Source of the DNA: Oryzias latipes
Lineage: Eukaryota > Chordata > Actinopteri > Beloniformes > Adrianichthyidae
Length of the DNA: 64,000 bases
Assembly (NCBI RefSeq): GCF_002234675.1
Contig: NC_019870.2
Span: 1,756,485 to 1,820,484, forward strand
Direction of reading: 5' to 3'
Shown here: positions 1-13,300 of the stretch, one piece after another
Layout of the letters: each line of letters starts with the position of its first letter
Numbering within the stretch: the first letter of the stretch is position 1
Translations under genes and position numbers: made by a program
The notes under the pieces: generated by a model
What the model was told of the DNA's origin: nothing
Seen by the model: only the letters and a program-made list of their open reading frames with translations
The model's database searches: none

Positions 1-660
1 GTCTTCACGTGAATTCAGTTTTCAGCCGTTAAAATTTTTAGTCGGTTACGCGATTTAGGCGTATTTTATGTAGTTTTATTATTTCGTAAGTCCTTCATAG
101 TTGTGTGTGACTTTTGTGTCTTTCTACGGCCGTTCCACGCGTGTCTAACAGGCGTTTCACGCACAAACCACCGATGTTATACCTTTTATATCGCATGTAC
201 AGCGCACATACCGTGTTCAAATGACGTCATTGACACATGAATCTCCAATGAATCTCCAAATAAACAGGACAATAATCAGTCGCGGTTCATGCAGGATTGC
301 CGTATTTTGTAACGGGAATATAAATCAGCCGGTCTTTCACTTCCCACCTGTCTGTTGGGAGTGGGGGTCTCCCGCTCCCCCTATCTGGCTCGTCCAGGCA
401 GGGGGTCGGGTGCCTCGGCGGGGACCCCCCTTGATGCGGGTCAGTAGAGTTGCCGGGGCCCGTGGCGGGAGCTGACCATGGTGCTGATGCCATGTCGTTT
501 CTGCTCGGTGCTCCAAATGTCCAAATAGATCAGTGAAGCGCAGGCTTACGTGTTCTCTGTGTGGTTCATTTCTACCTCCCTCTTCCGTGGTTTAACGCGT
601 CTAGTTCATCTGTGAATAAGTCGTATAATGAACCACAACTTTTCTCACTTTTTCCACGTA
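1..660 (+). repeat. Dispersed repeat, same family as 62380-63060
   Basis: The blocks around 165-310 and 610-655 match 62740-62870 and 62960-63000 in the same order and direction: ATGTTATACC..TTTATAT, AAACAGGACAATAATCA and CACAACTTTTC..ACTTTTTCCAC. Positions 320-560 interrupt the match with an unrelated GC-rich insert of unknown identity. Confidence 0.55.
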
Positions 661-2450
661 TAATTGTACGTATGATGATTTTAAATGTAGACAATAAAAT
701 ACTAGCTAGACTTTTGGAAACCGTTCTTCCAACTGTTGTGTCTCCAGACCAAACTAGATTTATTAAAGATAGACAAATGTTTTTTTAATATCAGAAGGTT
801 GTTTAACATAATTTACACCTGTAGCCCTAAAAACAAAGGGCTGGAGGTGTTACTCTCATCGAACGCAGAAAAAGCATTTGACAGGGTTGAATGGGATTCC
901 CTCTTTTCAACCCTGTCTTGTTTGGCTTTGGCCCTAAGTATATCTCTATGATAAAGTTACTTTATGCTGATCCCAACGCGTCAGTACAAACAAACATCAT
1001 TTGTTCAAGTTGGCGACATATCAGGATACAAGATTAAAATGTCAAAGAGCATATTGTTTCCCATAGATTTCAGCAGTACAAACTTGAATATACTGACATC
1101 TTTTCCTTTTGATGTTTCAAATAACTTTAGATACCTTGGAATTAACATAACAAAAAATATATCTGGACTTTTTAAACAATTTTTTAAACCTCTATCAATA
1201 AACAGACAAACAATTTAAGCGACTAAGTAATCTACACATCTGGTCGTATAAAGATAGTTAGAATGAATGTATTGCTAAAATATGTATTTCTTTTCCAAAG
1301 CATCCCGATCATAATTCACAACAAGTTGTTTTTAAAAATAATTTCATCATTTATTTGGAACAAAAAAAACGGCCAGAATTAAAAAAGTTTTGTAGTTAAT
1401 CTGTATTATTGGTCCTGTAATATTCGATGTATGTCCGTCTGGGACGGAAGAACCGGACCTGACTGGGAACGGTTGGGAAATCAAGCTTTCTTCCCCAATA
1501 CAGTAAAGTCGCTGCTATATTCTACATCAGATCTTTCTACGTTTAAACTGCCAGAACAAAATAGTATCTCACTCCCTTAAAATTTGGTCCCAGATATGAA
1601 AATATTTTAAATGGAATTTTTGTTCAGTACAAATGCCATTTACCGACAACCAAGCTAACAAATTACTGTCACACGATGCATTTAAACAATGGGGCTCTAA
1701 AGGAATCCACTTAGCTGCAGATTTGTTCATAAATAAGACCTTCTCTACATTTGACCAATTAAAACAAAAATGTAACATTGATAACAAAGACTTTTTCAAA
1801 TATTTGCAGATTGGCGACCTTATTAGGGCAATTTTTCCCTCCTTCCCCAGTCAACCAGAGGAAGATGTTATGGATAAGATTTTACTCAAAAGGTCCATTG
1901 AAAAAGAACTCTATTTCTACAATATATCATAATCATTCAAATATTAAATGCACGGCTACATTGGATCGTCTGAAAGAAGCCTGGAGTTTGGACTCAACAG
2001 TGGATAAAGGCTCAGCAGCAGACGTGGCTTCATCCAGTTCAAAATGCTTCACAGGCTGCACCTGTCCAGGAAAAAATGATCCAGAATGTTCCCCGGAGTG
2101 GACCCTTCATGTGAACGTTGTGGACATTTGGGACTGCAACAGAATCATTCCCTATTGGACAGAAATATTTGAAAAATTGTCTCTAATATTTAAGGTTAAA
2201 CTCCCATTGGACCCAATAGATTATTCGGCGTTCCAACTGCTGGAATATGTTTAATCAGTAAACACAAATATGTCTTAAGTTACCCTATTGATTAGGCATC
2301 TAATCCTATTTAATTGGAAAAGAAATTTCCCCCAACACATCTTCATTTGGTAAGAAACATAATGCAATATTTAAATTTAGAAAATATTAAAGTTTCACTG
2401 AGACAGCAAGAACACCTTTCTTATGAAAGATGACAATCATTTATTGATTA
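661..2450 (+). mobile_element. Degenerate LINE (L1-type) ORF2 fragment
   Basis: Translated pieces in shifting frames resemble the reverse transcriptase and C-terminal part of L1/Swimmer-type ORF2: TRFIKDRQMFFNIRRLFNII (about 760-805), NAEKAFDRVEWDSLF (864-908), ISGYKIKMSKSILFPI (1018-1065), FRYLGINITKNISGLFKQ (about 1130-1185), FIWNKK (near 1350), MSVWDGRTGPDWER (1430-1475) and a long open piece at 1633-1932. Several frameshifts and stops make it inactive. The 5' end is truncated in the RT domain. No coding gene is present here. Confidence 0.8.
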
Positions 2451-4176
2451 TTTCAACGGTATATAGACAAATCAACCTCAACTTAAACATTTAATTGTAA
2501 AATCTGCAGGGTTTTTGTTTGTTTGTTTAGTTTTCTTTGGTTTTTTTTTTTTGGTATTGTATTGTTTGCTGAAAAAAAGAATAAAAACAAAGTAATTCAA
2601 TCCATGTGTAGCGATTCTAGACAAAAGACGAGTTTGAACCCTGAACTTTTGCCTGTAGATACGCTGGATCAATATCTTTATAGGGTTCTGATCGGTGAGA
2701 TGAAGCCTGGATGGGACGAGGGCTTTGACCGGAGAACATCGCTCCAAAAACGGGCGACTTGGTGTCAGGAAGTACAGTAAAAGTCTACGCATCAGCCAAT
2801 CAAACCCACTCTGAATAATTACTAATCAAAGTAGCTCCTAGAAGGAATCACTAATCAATCGTCCACATCTGTCATTGAATCCATTTTACGTTTGTTTCTG
2901 GTGTAAACTAGCTAGCTCTGTGTTTTTCCAACTAAAACAGGTTTTGTGTCACTTTCCTGTCTGAACACCAACTCGTTGTTTTTAACATCCCAGACCCTCG
3001 TGGGCATTTACAGATGTGCTTGTGGGAGGGTCCGCGTCAGCCAATCAGGGCAGGGGGCGGTCTCTTCTGAAAACATCAGAGACAGAAGTTACTTAAAGAT
3101 CCACTTTGATCATCTTTTGATCTATTTTCAAAGTCTTTTCATTATGATGACGCTATTTTTAGCCAAAATCTAAACCTGTGTCGTTTTCTGGGACATAGTT
3201 TCTGCAGAGTGGCAGGATTTTGTCAGAAATTCTCCTCTGAGTTGTGGGTGGTAGTGAGCCTGTGCTCATTTCCCATCATCTCTTTGTTTACACAGTCTCC
3301 TGCTAGCTTACAGCCCCTCACACCCCAAAAACGGCAGTAATATTGTAGCTATCCAGTCTAGATCCAGATTCCAGATCAGACCAGGGAAACGAGGGCGTTC
3401 ACGGATCTGTTTGTCTGCATCAGAAGGGGGCGGAGCACGGAGCTTGTGGCCCCGCCCAGCATCATTTCTATGTCAGAAATACAATCTTTCTCAAACTGCA
3501 TTATTTTCTTGTAGATTGAGTGCAGCAGGTGTCTGAAAGCGGGGGATGGGGTGACCAACTAGGAGGTCAAAGGTTAAAGGGGGGATAGGGAGGGGGAAAA
3601 AATGAGAGAAGTTCACGATGATGAAGATGATAACACCTGAGGTGTAGATAAAGTGTCTGCAGAGACGCAACCTGAGCGTCCTTACGCCTCGCTCCAGCTG
3701 AGGTGTGAGTTCTGGCTCCCTGCTGACCGCTGGGACTGAGACTTAAACGGAGCTCACGTTGTCAATGACAGTCCTCAGACAGCGTGGTGGAGGGTTACTA
3801 CACGCCGGTGCTGGAGGTAAGGAGACACTGATCCCTCCTCTGGAGCGCCACTCTCAGAATGTATTATTTATGGGATGGCGAAGTGATTGTGTGACCGACC
3901 ACAGGACACGCGGCTGGAATCTCAGGCTTTAACTGAAGGTCAGCGTAGAAAGGTGTGATGGACTTTAAGGAAAAAGGTTCAGGGATTCGTTTAGGTCAGA
4001 AGACCGGTGAGTGACTGAGATGACCAAACTCCCAGCCAGATGGTTTAAAAACACAGGGTCCTGTGATGGAGCCCTGCAGAACTCCACGGCTAATCGGGTC
4101 AAACTGTTTTCCAGGTTTTCATCCTAACAGTAGTTGAAGCAGAAAGTGAGCTTTAGAAATGAAACTGCTGCATGAC
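2451..4176. other. Intron upstream of cnnm4 exon A; holds a dispersed repeat
   Basis: No supported exon. Positions 3185-3480 match the reverse complement of 26435-26750 (shared blocks GGACATAGTTTCTGCAGAG, TCTGAGTTGTGGG and TTTGTCTGCATCAGAA), so they form a repeat pair. The remainder shows nothing I can name. Confidence 0.5.
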
Positions 4177-4249
4177 TCCTCCCTCCTCTTCCTCCCTCCT
4201 CTTCCTCCCTCCTCTTCCTCCATCCTCTTCCTCCCTCCTCTTCCTCCTT
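4177..4249 (+). repeat. CT-rich minisatellite (CTTCCTCCCTCCT unit)
   Basis: About five copies of a 15 bp CCTCTTCCTCCCTCC unit, immediately upstream of the cnnm4 exon A acceptor. Confidence 0.9.
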
Positions 4250-4296
4250 CACTGTGGGACGTGTGAACCTGACAGAAAATGTTTTGTGTTTTTCAG

Positions 4297-4393
4297 GGTC
4301 GGGTTGAGGTGGAGGCTGGAAACGAGAACATGAAATTTGAAACGGGTCCGTTCTCTTACTACGGAGTCATGGCGCTGAGCACGCCGTCGCTGG
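4297..4393 (+). CDS. cnnm4: cnnm4 exon A (CNBH domain)
   Basis: The acceptor is TTTTTCAG and the donor is GTGAGA. The 97 bp exon encodes [17 protein letters not shown] through ALSTPSL and ends with one base of the next codon. Its length and phase equal those of cnnm3 exon 8 (35975-36071), which supports paralogy. A CT-rich minisatellite ends about 47 bp upstream of it. Confidence 0.9.
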
Positions 4394-7300
4394 GTGAGAA
4401 GACACACGACACGACCACGTGCACGCTCCCCCGGCTTCCTCTTCCTGCTGGACTCTTGGTTGAACGTTGAGGTTCTGGAAATTCACCTGTTACTGCAGGA
4501 AAACCTTCCGGGAAATAATATTATGGGATATAATTCCATGCAGACCATCAGGGATTACTGTGAGGATGAAGGTTAAGGGAACCGGCTCCAACATGTCGCG
4601 GTGCAGCAGAACTTCTGGTCCACATGGACCAGAACACCACAGTTCCTCTCTGAACCGAGCGTTTGTTTGTGGGGCAGCTGAACATCCAGGTATCAGGTGT
4701 GTTCATGAGCTGTTCGGCACTTTGATCAAACCGACCGGCGCCGGAGGGAAGCTCCGGCTTTTGGTTCCTTCGCTGGTTCCATGCGGATCTTTTGGGGGGA
4801 TTTCCTGGCGCCTCAGACGCCTGCTGTGCGCCATGACACCGGGGTGCTGCAGGAGTCTTACTGATCCTCTGTTTAGTTTTGGAGGTGTGGATGCGGTGAC
4901 TCCGCCCTCTTTGTTCCTTTCAGAGACGTTTAAGAGCCTCTGACAGGGTCAGACATGCTAACAAATGTGCTGCTCTGAGGCTCCGCCCCCTGTTGTGAGG
5001 CTCCGCCTTCTGCTGCCGAGGAGGCGATGAAGGAGGTCCTGTTGGCCTCACGCCATGAGGGGGTCTTAAAAACGGAAAGATTCAAAGAGGATGTGCGAGC
5101 ACCTGATTGGATCCGGAGCCAATTTAGGACCGTTGGTCTAAAAATTCTGATCTGAAAAAGTTTTTCAGCCTCGAGTTCTGGAAGTCCAGAAAAAAGTGTG
5201 TTAGCGTTTAACCCAGGAATGGGCAACTCCAGGGCCCAACGTCCCCCACCCTGGCATGTTCCATTCGGCTGGACACACCTGGACCAGGTAATCGGTCATC
5301 AGCTCGGATATCTGGAAATCATGCAGACACTGTGGCCCTGGAGGCCTGGAGTTGCACATCCGTGAGTGAGGCACGTGCACACACGTGATGAGATCCAGGT
5401 CAGAAAAGTCTTCCTGGTTCCAGCAGAGCGTGATCACCACCGCATCGTTTTCTTTCTCCGTCCCTGTCTCCTGATTGGCCGATCAAAGCTGCTTATGAGA
5501 GTCGTTTTTCATGAACGTGGATAATCGAACGTCCCTCAGGTCGTGTCAGGACGGAGACGGCAGCGTGAAAACACGCACCATGCGTCTTTGAGGCTCCTGG
5601 TCGCTCTCGGAGTCGTTGCCGCTCAGCGTTGGAGGGCAACGTTGTTCAGAAAATGTCCTCAGTTTCCTGTGGATTTGGGGGTGTGTTGTTTTCTGGTTTG
5701 CCCCACCCATTTGTCATATGTATCCGTCTTCATGACCCTTGACCTTTTGTGAGGCCTGCACTTCTTTCTTCTGCTTCTTTCTTGACCTCCTGGACGAGTC
5801 TTGGTTTTGTTTTTTGTGTTTGAGCTCATGAGGTACTTTTATTCTGAAAGGATTAGTGCGCCTGGCTTCCTCCGAGCTGCTGACGCTCTTCGACGAAGCG
5901 CTGCGTCAGTCAGCTGCCGGTCAAACCGTCAGGACAAAAGCCAAGAGGCTTAGTCCAAATTTGGAAGCTCTTAGTGTCCTCAGGAACGTCTGCCGGTGAA
6001 CTGAGAGGAAGCAGCCGAACGGGTTCGATTCCCGCGCAGCTTCCTGTTCCTACAGGTCCGGTCAGAGTGAAGCACTCTGGGAAATGGTCAGACTTCTGAG
6101 TTTGGTGCTGCATCTTTGCTTTTGTTCCTCTGAGCAAAGAAAGAAGTGAATTTTTTAAACAAAGTTTGCTGGAAGATGGAGGCTTGAGTTGACCTCTGGC
6201 AGATTCTCCGGTGGAGTTTCCAGATTGGTTAACCGTTTCGCCTCCGGTGACCAGGCAGGCCGCTGAGTGGATTTGTGTGATGGCCGCTTAATCCGACCAT
6301 TGAGATCTGCTCCCGAATCAAAGGAAACGTTCAAACCAGGAGAAAAGAGAATCAGTTTGAATTCGTTATCAAATATTTTATTGTTAATCTTAATCTGGAG
6401 ATCCTTTTAAAAATAATTGCATTTGAAAAAAGAAGTCTTGAAGAATAAAAACAACAAATCTAAAATGGTTTAACTCTCCTGCTATCTTCTGGGTCAAACT
6501 GAGCCATTTTGAAATTTAAAAATAACAAACAAACTTTAAAGTATCTTTCCACTATGAAACTTCTCCTCTTTGGCTTATTTAGTGGCATGAAACATGAAAT
6601 GAAAAAGGTTCAGTTGAAATTCAAATAAAAAGAAACATGACAGAAGAATCGAGGAAGAAATGACCTCAATTTAGATAAAGAAATGTTTTTGGATGTAGCT
6701 ATTTTTTTTAAAACCTATTTTTTTTAAAGTTTAAAATGTACTGCAATGAGGTGCCTACCACAAAAGGTGGCGCCACTTCCACAACAAACAAAATATTGTA
6801 ACTTTTGCAAACCTGATTGTCAGGGGTCAGGGGTCAGGGATTTGGTGACAGGGGTCACCAAATCCAGGCCTGGAGGGCCGGTGTCCTGCTGGTTTTTCAG
6901 AAACCCTGCCTGATTTGCTGCTGATTAACTGGATCAGGTGTGTTCAGCCAATGAGGAGCCTCAATGGCAGGATGGTTGGAAAACATGTAGGACACCGGCC
7001 CTCAAGGCCTGGAATTGGGGTCCCCTGGTCTAAAATATAAAAGCTATTAATTCTCAGCAACATGCTTTTATTTTGGAGCTGCATCATTCTTTTTTCCAGA
7101 TTAAAAGCTGACAGAAACGCTGTCCTGACTCCACAGCAGCATCTAAAAATGCGACTCAGCAGTTTGTCTGCTGTTGCTGTGATGACTCGGCAACAGCATT
7201 AAAGCCCCTCCCCCCCATAAGGAAAAGATTGTAAAATTCAGGGATTTTTAACATTTTCCAACAATATAGGAAAAGAAAACTTTAGTTTGAAAAAGTCTAC

Positions 7301-10300
7301 AACCACAACCTGAGTTCTGTTGACCTTTGACCTCAGGGAGAGGCCGCCTTCTTGAATTAAAAAAAAAAGAAAATACCTTTAGCTTTACTTTCACCTTCTA
7401 AAAATTTTAGCAAGCACTGGGGAAAAGGTGTCGGTTTTAATGTTCTGTAGATTTTTTACGGCTTTTGCATGGCGAGCTTGCAAAAAGTGGCGTTCCCCTG
7501 TTTCTCACACATTTTTTACCGGAATATGGTGAAAATGTAATACATGGATCGTTGGCTTTATATCAACCAAACGACATGACGTACAATATGAGTATATTAG
7601 GAATGCATGATTGGCCTAAAAAACCTCTGTTGCTATGGAAATCCAAAATTGTTCTTTTTCAGATTCTCCTAAAAATGACATCGACCTGTTTGTCACCCCC
7701 AGGTGACCAAAAAATCAAATGGTTGCTATGTAAATAAAACCACACAAAATGTTTTTTTTTAATTAATTTATCCCGTGCAGCTCTGACTAGGGGACTAGGT
7801 GAAGTAGGGGGAGAGTGAAGGGTTATGCCAATAAGGGGGGGTGGGGTCAAAAGGGACGGCAAAGCCACTTAGGGGGGTGGCAAATCCACTTTAAATCTTT
7901 CATTTTTAACAGACGGTTTGGGAGTCAAAAAAAGAAAATATTTGTACTGAAGTCTGTGCAGATTCTTATTCCACCAAGGGAGCGGGTCCAATTCATTCAC
8001 CTGATGTTTGTCTTTCATCATGTAGGACATTTCACCTCCTCCAGGAGGCTCTTTCACTCCTCACTAAAGATAAACCAAATGCAGATGAAAGCTTAGATAT
8101 TTAAAATAATATCTGAAGTCTGTTCTGGAGAACTTCTGCCTCCTTGTTCACTTTCATTTCTGTTTCCTCATCTGAGTCGTGCAGACGGACGTTCCTCTGG
8201 GTCATCTGTGGATTTCTCCCTTGTTGTGATTGTTGTTTTCTGACAGATTAGCTTGTGTTTGTGAGAGGTGGAGGTGTGGGTGGAGGTGGTTCTGGGCTGG
8301 TGTCACCTTTTCTAATGATACATTTGATTGAACTCTGCTTCTTATGTCGTCAACTGACTCATCCACTCCTCAGTTTTTCTTGTAATCTGAATCGTTCAGC
8401 TTCTTTGGTGACGATAAGAAGTCAAAGTTTCTTGCTATTGAAATCTGTAGTTGTCCTGCTTTCTTGGTGTCTCTGAGGTAAAAACCAATGACTGTATGCG
8501 AGAACTGGACTGAGCGACCCCCTCGCCCCCCATAGAAAATGGTTTTACTTCTAGCTCCAACCAAATAAAGTCAATTCAGTTGCTTTCTTTTGGCGACACA
8601 TATGCCGCCATGTTGGAGCCGGACGTCATCAATAAGCAGCGATCGGTCCGAGTCGACGTTTCTATGGCAACCAACCACTTTCACCAATCAGGAGTGATCT
8701 TGCTGGAAGGCCTAAGCTCCTACCACCTGAAAGCAGGTTACACCTAGACGTGGGGGCCAGCAGGCTCCACCTACTTTTATTGAGGCATCTGATTGGTCAG
8801 TTTATAATTTGAACTACTGAGAAAATATCATAAAAAATAGAAACATGTATTTAAAAAAAAGGTATCAAAGCCAGAACAGATATTCTGACCAATAGAATGA
8901 CTGAAGAATCTGTTTATTTCTCTATAGGAGTCTATGGGATTTTATTGTAACTTCCTGTTTGAACGCCATGGGGGAGGGGCCACTCAGTCCAGTTCACATA
9001 TACAGTCTATGTTGAAAGTAGAAACCGATTTCGTGCCTCTGGTTTTTAAAAAAAGGAAAACAAATCAATGAAAAGACGATCAATAATAATCAGCTGACTT
9101 TTTTTTGCCCCCCCCCCCTCTCTCTCAGCCGTCACCCCCCCCCTGTCCCCGTCAGTGACGTCCCCCCCTCCACGACGCCTCTCTCTAAAGAGGTTTTCTC
9201 TTTTCTCTCGTTTTCCAGGTAAATAAACTCTCACATAGGTGAGAGGACAGGGGGGCAGGGTCTATTTTCCCCCCACAATATTTTCTCCTTCATTTTCTTT
9301 TCTTTCATCTTGAAGTCCTGTTCCAGCGAGTCCCACGTTTACACAGAAACAGACACATTTCCGATCCAATCTGAGATTTTAACTAATGAAAAAACAGTTT
9401 GGAGCAAATACAAACCGCCTCATAAATGACGATATCTATTAGAAAATAAACATTCTTTAGAAACAATTGGTAAAAAACATTTTAATTATTTGTTTTACAA
9501 TTCAATTAACTATAAACCACTTAAAATCTATATTTTAAAGTACATGACACTTGGCTGTTCGCTAAGCACAGTAGCAGTCAAACACAGTCAAAATTTAAGT
9601 GTTACATTATTTTACAATTAAAAATAGGAACGTAAAATTATGTTTGTCTTCATGACAAAAAATCAAATTACACAATTAATGTAAGCCCGCTGGTTTACGT
9701 TAATTGTGTAAAAAGTTGAAGAGTTACGGTGAGTCAAATAGAATTTATTATTTTGCCGTCACCGGTGACAGCTCTGATGTTAAAGGGTTAAAGAAAATTA
9801 ATAATTAATTTCACGTTTAAAATTTGTAAAAACTCATTAAAAAACAAAAAATACATTTTTTTAATTGTGATCCACACTTGACTAACGAGAAAAGCTGCCC
9901 CCCGCTGTCTCCTTTAGGTACTGCAGTGTAAGTGAGAACTTGCTGGATGGGACTCTGCTGATGACACAGCACCCTGTGCTTCCTGACCCTCACAAACTGC
10001 CTCCTCATTTAACCACTGATCCCAGGACAGATGCCTCATGTCGGTCTTTACCTGGAGAAGGGCGTGGTGAATCTGAGCCTGGGTCTCTGGTTAACTGAAT
10101 AGTTCCACATTTTACTGAATGTGCTCTTTTGGTCTCCGTGAGAATGACATGAGGGCCCTGAAGGCATCACGATGTGCACATGTGACTTGGCCTGGCTTTT
10201 CCTTACCTGACCCTCTATATTAACCTGGACTTGGGACTGGCACACAGAAACATCAGAGGGCGCCCCCATGTTCTGCAGTAACTAACAGCGGTCTCCCAAT

Positions 10301-13300
10301 CAAGGAGTAACCAGTCCCCACCCTGGTTATCTAGATCTGGCGTGTCCAGGGCGGCGGGACTGAATCTGCCAACATCTTTGATGAAATCTTTTTTTTATTT
10401 TTCTTGTGGTATAATAAAATCTGTGACTGCGTCCTCTTCTTGTCACATCATTTCTGTGAGGAGGGTTTGTTCAAAGCGGGTTTGAAAGCCCCAAATCCTG
10501 TGGACTGTATATTGACCCTGTTTGTGCTGATCACTTGATAATAAATATAAAGCTGAAAACCGGCTTCAGACAGAAGAGCGTTGCAGCAAACTGAGAAACA
10601 GAACAGAGGAAGGGATGTGAGGGTCAAGTTATATCGGTAGAGGAGAAGAAGAAGAGGAAGAACATCTAATCCAAAGTAGACTCAACCAAACATGGAAAAA
10701 GTCTGTGGAGCTGCTCCAGGCCGGCTCACACGTGTAGGGGAGGGGAGGTTACATAGTTGACGTCAAAGCGTTGAGGCATTGTGACCTGCACAGAGTTATC
10801 GTGACCGCGATCAGAACGATCAGTAAATTGGAGTGTGGAGACAGACGTGGTTGAGCGCGTTGCCCCTTTTCCAGTGTCCGTTCTCCTCTGAATGTCGCTT
10901 TCAGACACCTCAAAGGATCTGAACACATGTGGTGATCTGAAATCTAAAAATGTCTTTAGTGGTTTTGAGAAACTAAAAGTAATTTTAAATTGAATAATCC
11001 CAAGTTAGGTCAAGTGAGATCTGACTGTGGTTTTGAGAAATCCCCTTTCTGCCGCTAACAGTCCCAGCTCAGGTTGATCCCGAAAGAACCCACATGGAGT
11101 TCTGTCCGTCAGGACCTCGTCAGCGATTTAACATTTAGATTATCTTGTCAATTTCATATGCTAATGTTAGCATTAGCATGCTAAAGCTATTAGCGTTCTA
11201 AAGCTAGCATTAACACGCTAATGCTTTTAGCGAACAGATGTTCTATAGATATTATATTAGTACCAGAGGACCACGCTATGCTAACATTAGCGAACTAATG
11301 CTAGTACGCTTATGAAGCTATCATGCACTAATGCTAGGATCAGCATTCTAATACTACTGTGCTAATGCTAGTAGCAGACTAATCCTATCATAAGCATGCT
11401 AATGCCACCATTCTAATGCTAATGCTAGCATGCTAGCACATCAGAAAAATGACTCTTTTCTGATGTTTTCAGTTTTTTTATATTTTATTGGAACTTTCGA
11501 TTATAAACATGCTTCAAAGAACCAAAATAATTTTGCATTCACATAAAATCACTTTAAGACTTCAAACCGTCTGCATGTATGTTGGTCACCCTTTTTTGTC
11601 TCAGTGTAGCGGCAGGATGTTTTTTGTCATCCGTTTTTGACCCTTTTAAATAAGTTTGTGCACCTTCCTCAAAAGCCAAGGGGATCAGCTGGGCATGAAC
11701 CTAACAGGAAAAGTCCTGGTTCAGTTTTGAAAGTTCACATGTGGCCTGCAATGATAAAACCAAGTGAGCCAGCATATGTCCTTAAAAATGGTGAACTATT
11801 CCTTCAGGCCAAAGCCTTCTCCTTCATCTGCCCCCATGATCTCGTCCCCTGATCCCTAATCATGGACACTCCCCAACCCTCCAGACGGAAAACCGTGACT
11901 TTCATCAGCCAACCGGAGAGGTCCATCCTCTGAGGATGGGTGGATCTGGTGCAACCAAGAGAAGTTTCAAACTGCCTCATCGCATGGCAGACCATGTCTG
12001 CACCATCAGCCGTTGTGTGACGCTGATGCTTTTTGTGTTTGTGTTGCCGTGGCCTTCATCACTTTTCTCTCTACATCTGCACTTTCCTTGTTTTTTTTCC
12101 TCATCTGGTTTCATTTGAACAGTTCTTTTCCTGTTTGTGTTTTCCTGACTTTGCTTTCTTGCCGTTCCTCAGAGTTTCGTTCTCCGTCACACGGAGGGAA
12201 CTTGAACCGCTCCGCTTCTCTGAGCTGCACAGAGCGTGCTCAGGAGAGCGGCTCCATCAGCGGGAGCCAGCCCCAGATACCGGGAACCCCCTTCCAGTAC
12301 ATCCCGGACTTCAGCGTTCGAGCCCTCACTGACCTTCAGTATGTGAAGGTACCTGCGTTCAACAAACCAATTCTGGACAAGATTCCAGAACCTTACCCTG
12401 ACTGGTCAGATCAGTCTGGAGTCAAATTCATAAATGCTTTGGTTAATAGTTATTCAAAACCTTTTAGTCAATTATTGCTTCAGATTTAAATACTACAATG
12501 TAAAGGATTAGTAACATGAAATGATTAATCCTCATTAATCCTCATGTCACCCTCAGATTTATTTCACGTCATGTTCTGCTGGAAGTTTCTCCTTCTTAGG
12601 GGGAGATGTTCTCCAAAATCGGAAAATACTCTGTTGGCTTCTTATATGGTTGTCCCTTGTTTACAGTCAAAAATTAGACAAAGTCTGCAAAGTATTAAAC
12701 CTTATTTCTTACAATGATTCACTTCTGTCTGAGAAAAGTCTTGAAAGTGGTTAAAAAAGGAGTTTTACAGCCTTAAAATATCCGTAATCCTACTTTTTTT
12801 TTTTTTTAGAAAGTGACCCCCATAATAACTTTATTAAAAACAGGAGAGTATCATCAGCGTAAAACTTTACATACATACTATTGTTTGTTATCATTTTACT
12901 TCTGTTTTCTACATTTAAAGGAGACAAAGTTATGAGTTTGTTTTGCTGCTTGTGCTGAACGGACGTTGGGATTGTTTGCTTGTCTCCGCCCCTCCTCAGG
13001 TCATACGGGCTCACTATCAGAATGGCCTCCTGGCGTCCCGCCTGGACAGCATGCCTCAGTCTCCGGAGGGCAGCCGCACAAGGCTGGACACATCCCTCTC
13101 TTTGCCTCCCGTCACGCCGCCCGGGTTGAGCACTCCGCTGCCTCTGGCCACGCCTCCTGTAAAGCACCAGTCATCCAACTCGCAGCCAACGCCACCAAAC
13201 AGTCGCTCCACCCAAAGCTCCTCCAGCCGCTCCCCAAGCCAGCCCCAAACCACGCCCATTTCCAACAACCACAGTCCCCTCTCCCAGACCTCCCCCTCTT

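Larger units (their letters stand above)
4394..12172. other. cnnm4 intron between exons A and B
   Basis: 7.8 kb without supported exons. It contains a hAT-like MITE (6849-7027), a related fragment (about 5218-5370), a 540 bp MITE (8475-9010), an AT hairpin (9668-9711) and a GCTAATGCTAGC satellite (11157-11440), described separately. Confidence 0.7.

Noticed and set aside
3782..3818. Possible small exon between a CCTCAG acceptor and a GTAAGG donor
   Set aside because: The 37-38 bp product (SVVEGYYTPVLE) matches no part of CNNM that I know and would break the reading frame.
6015..6045. GGGTTCGATTCCCGC, like a tRNA B box
   Set aside because: No box A at the right distance and no cloverleaf with a 7 bp acceptor stem.
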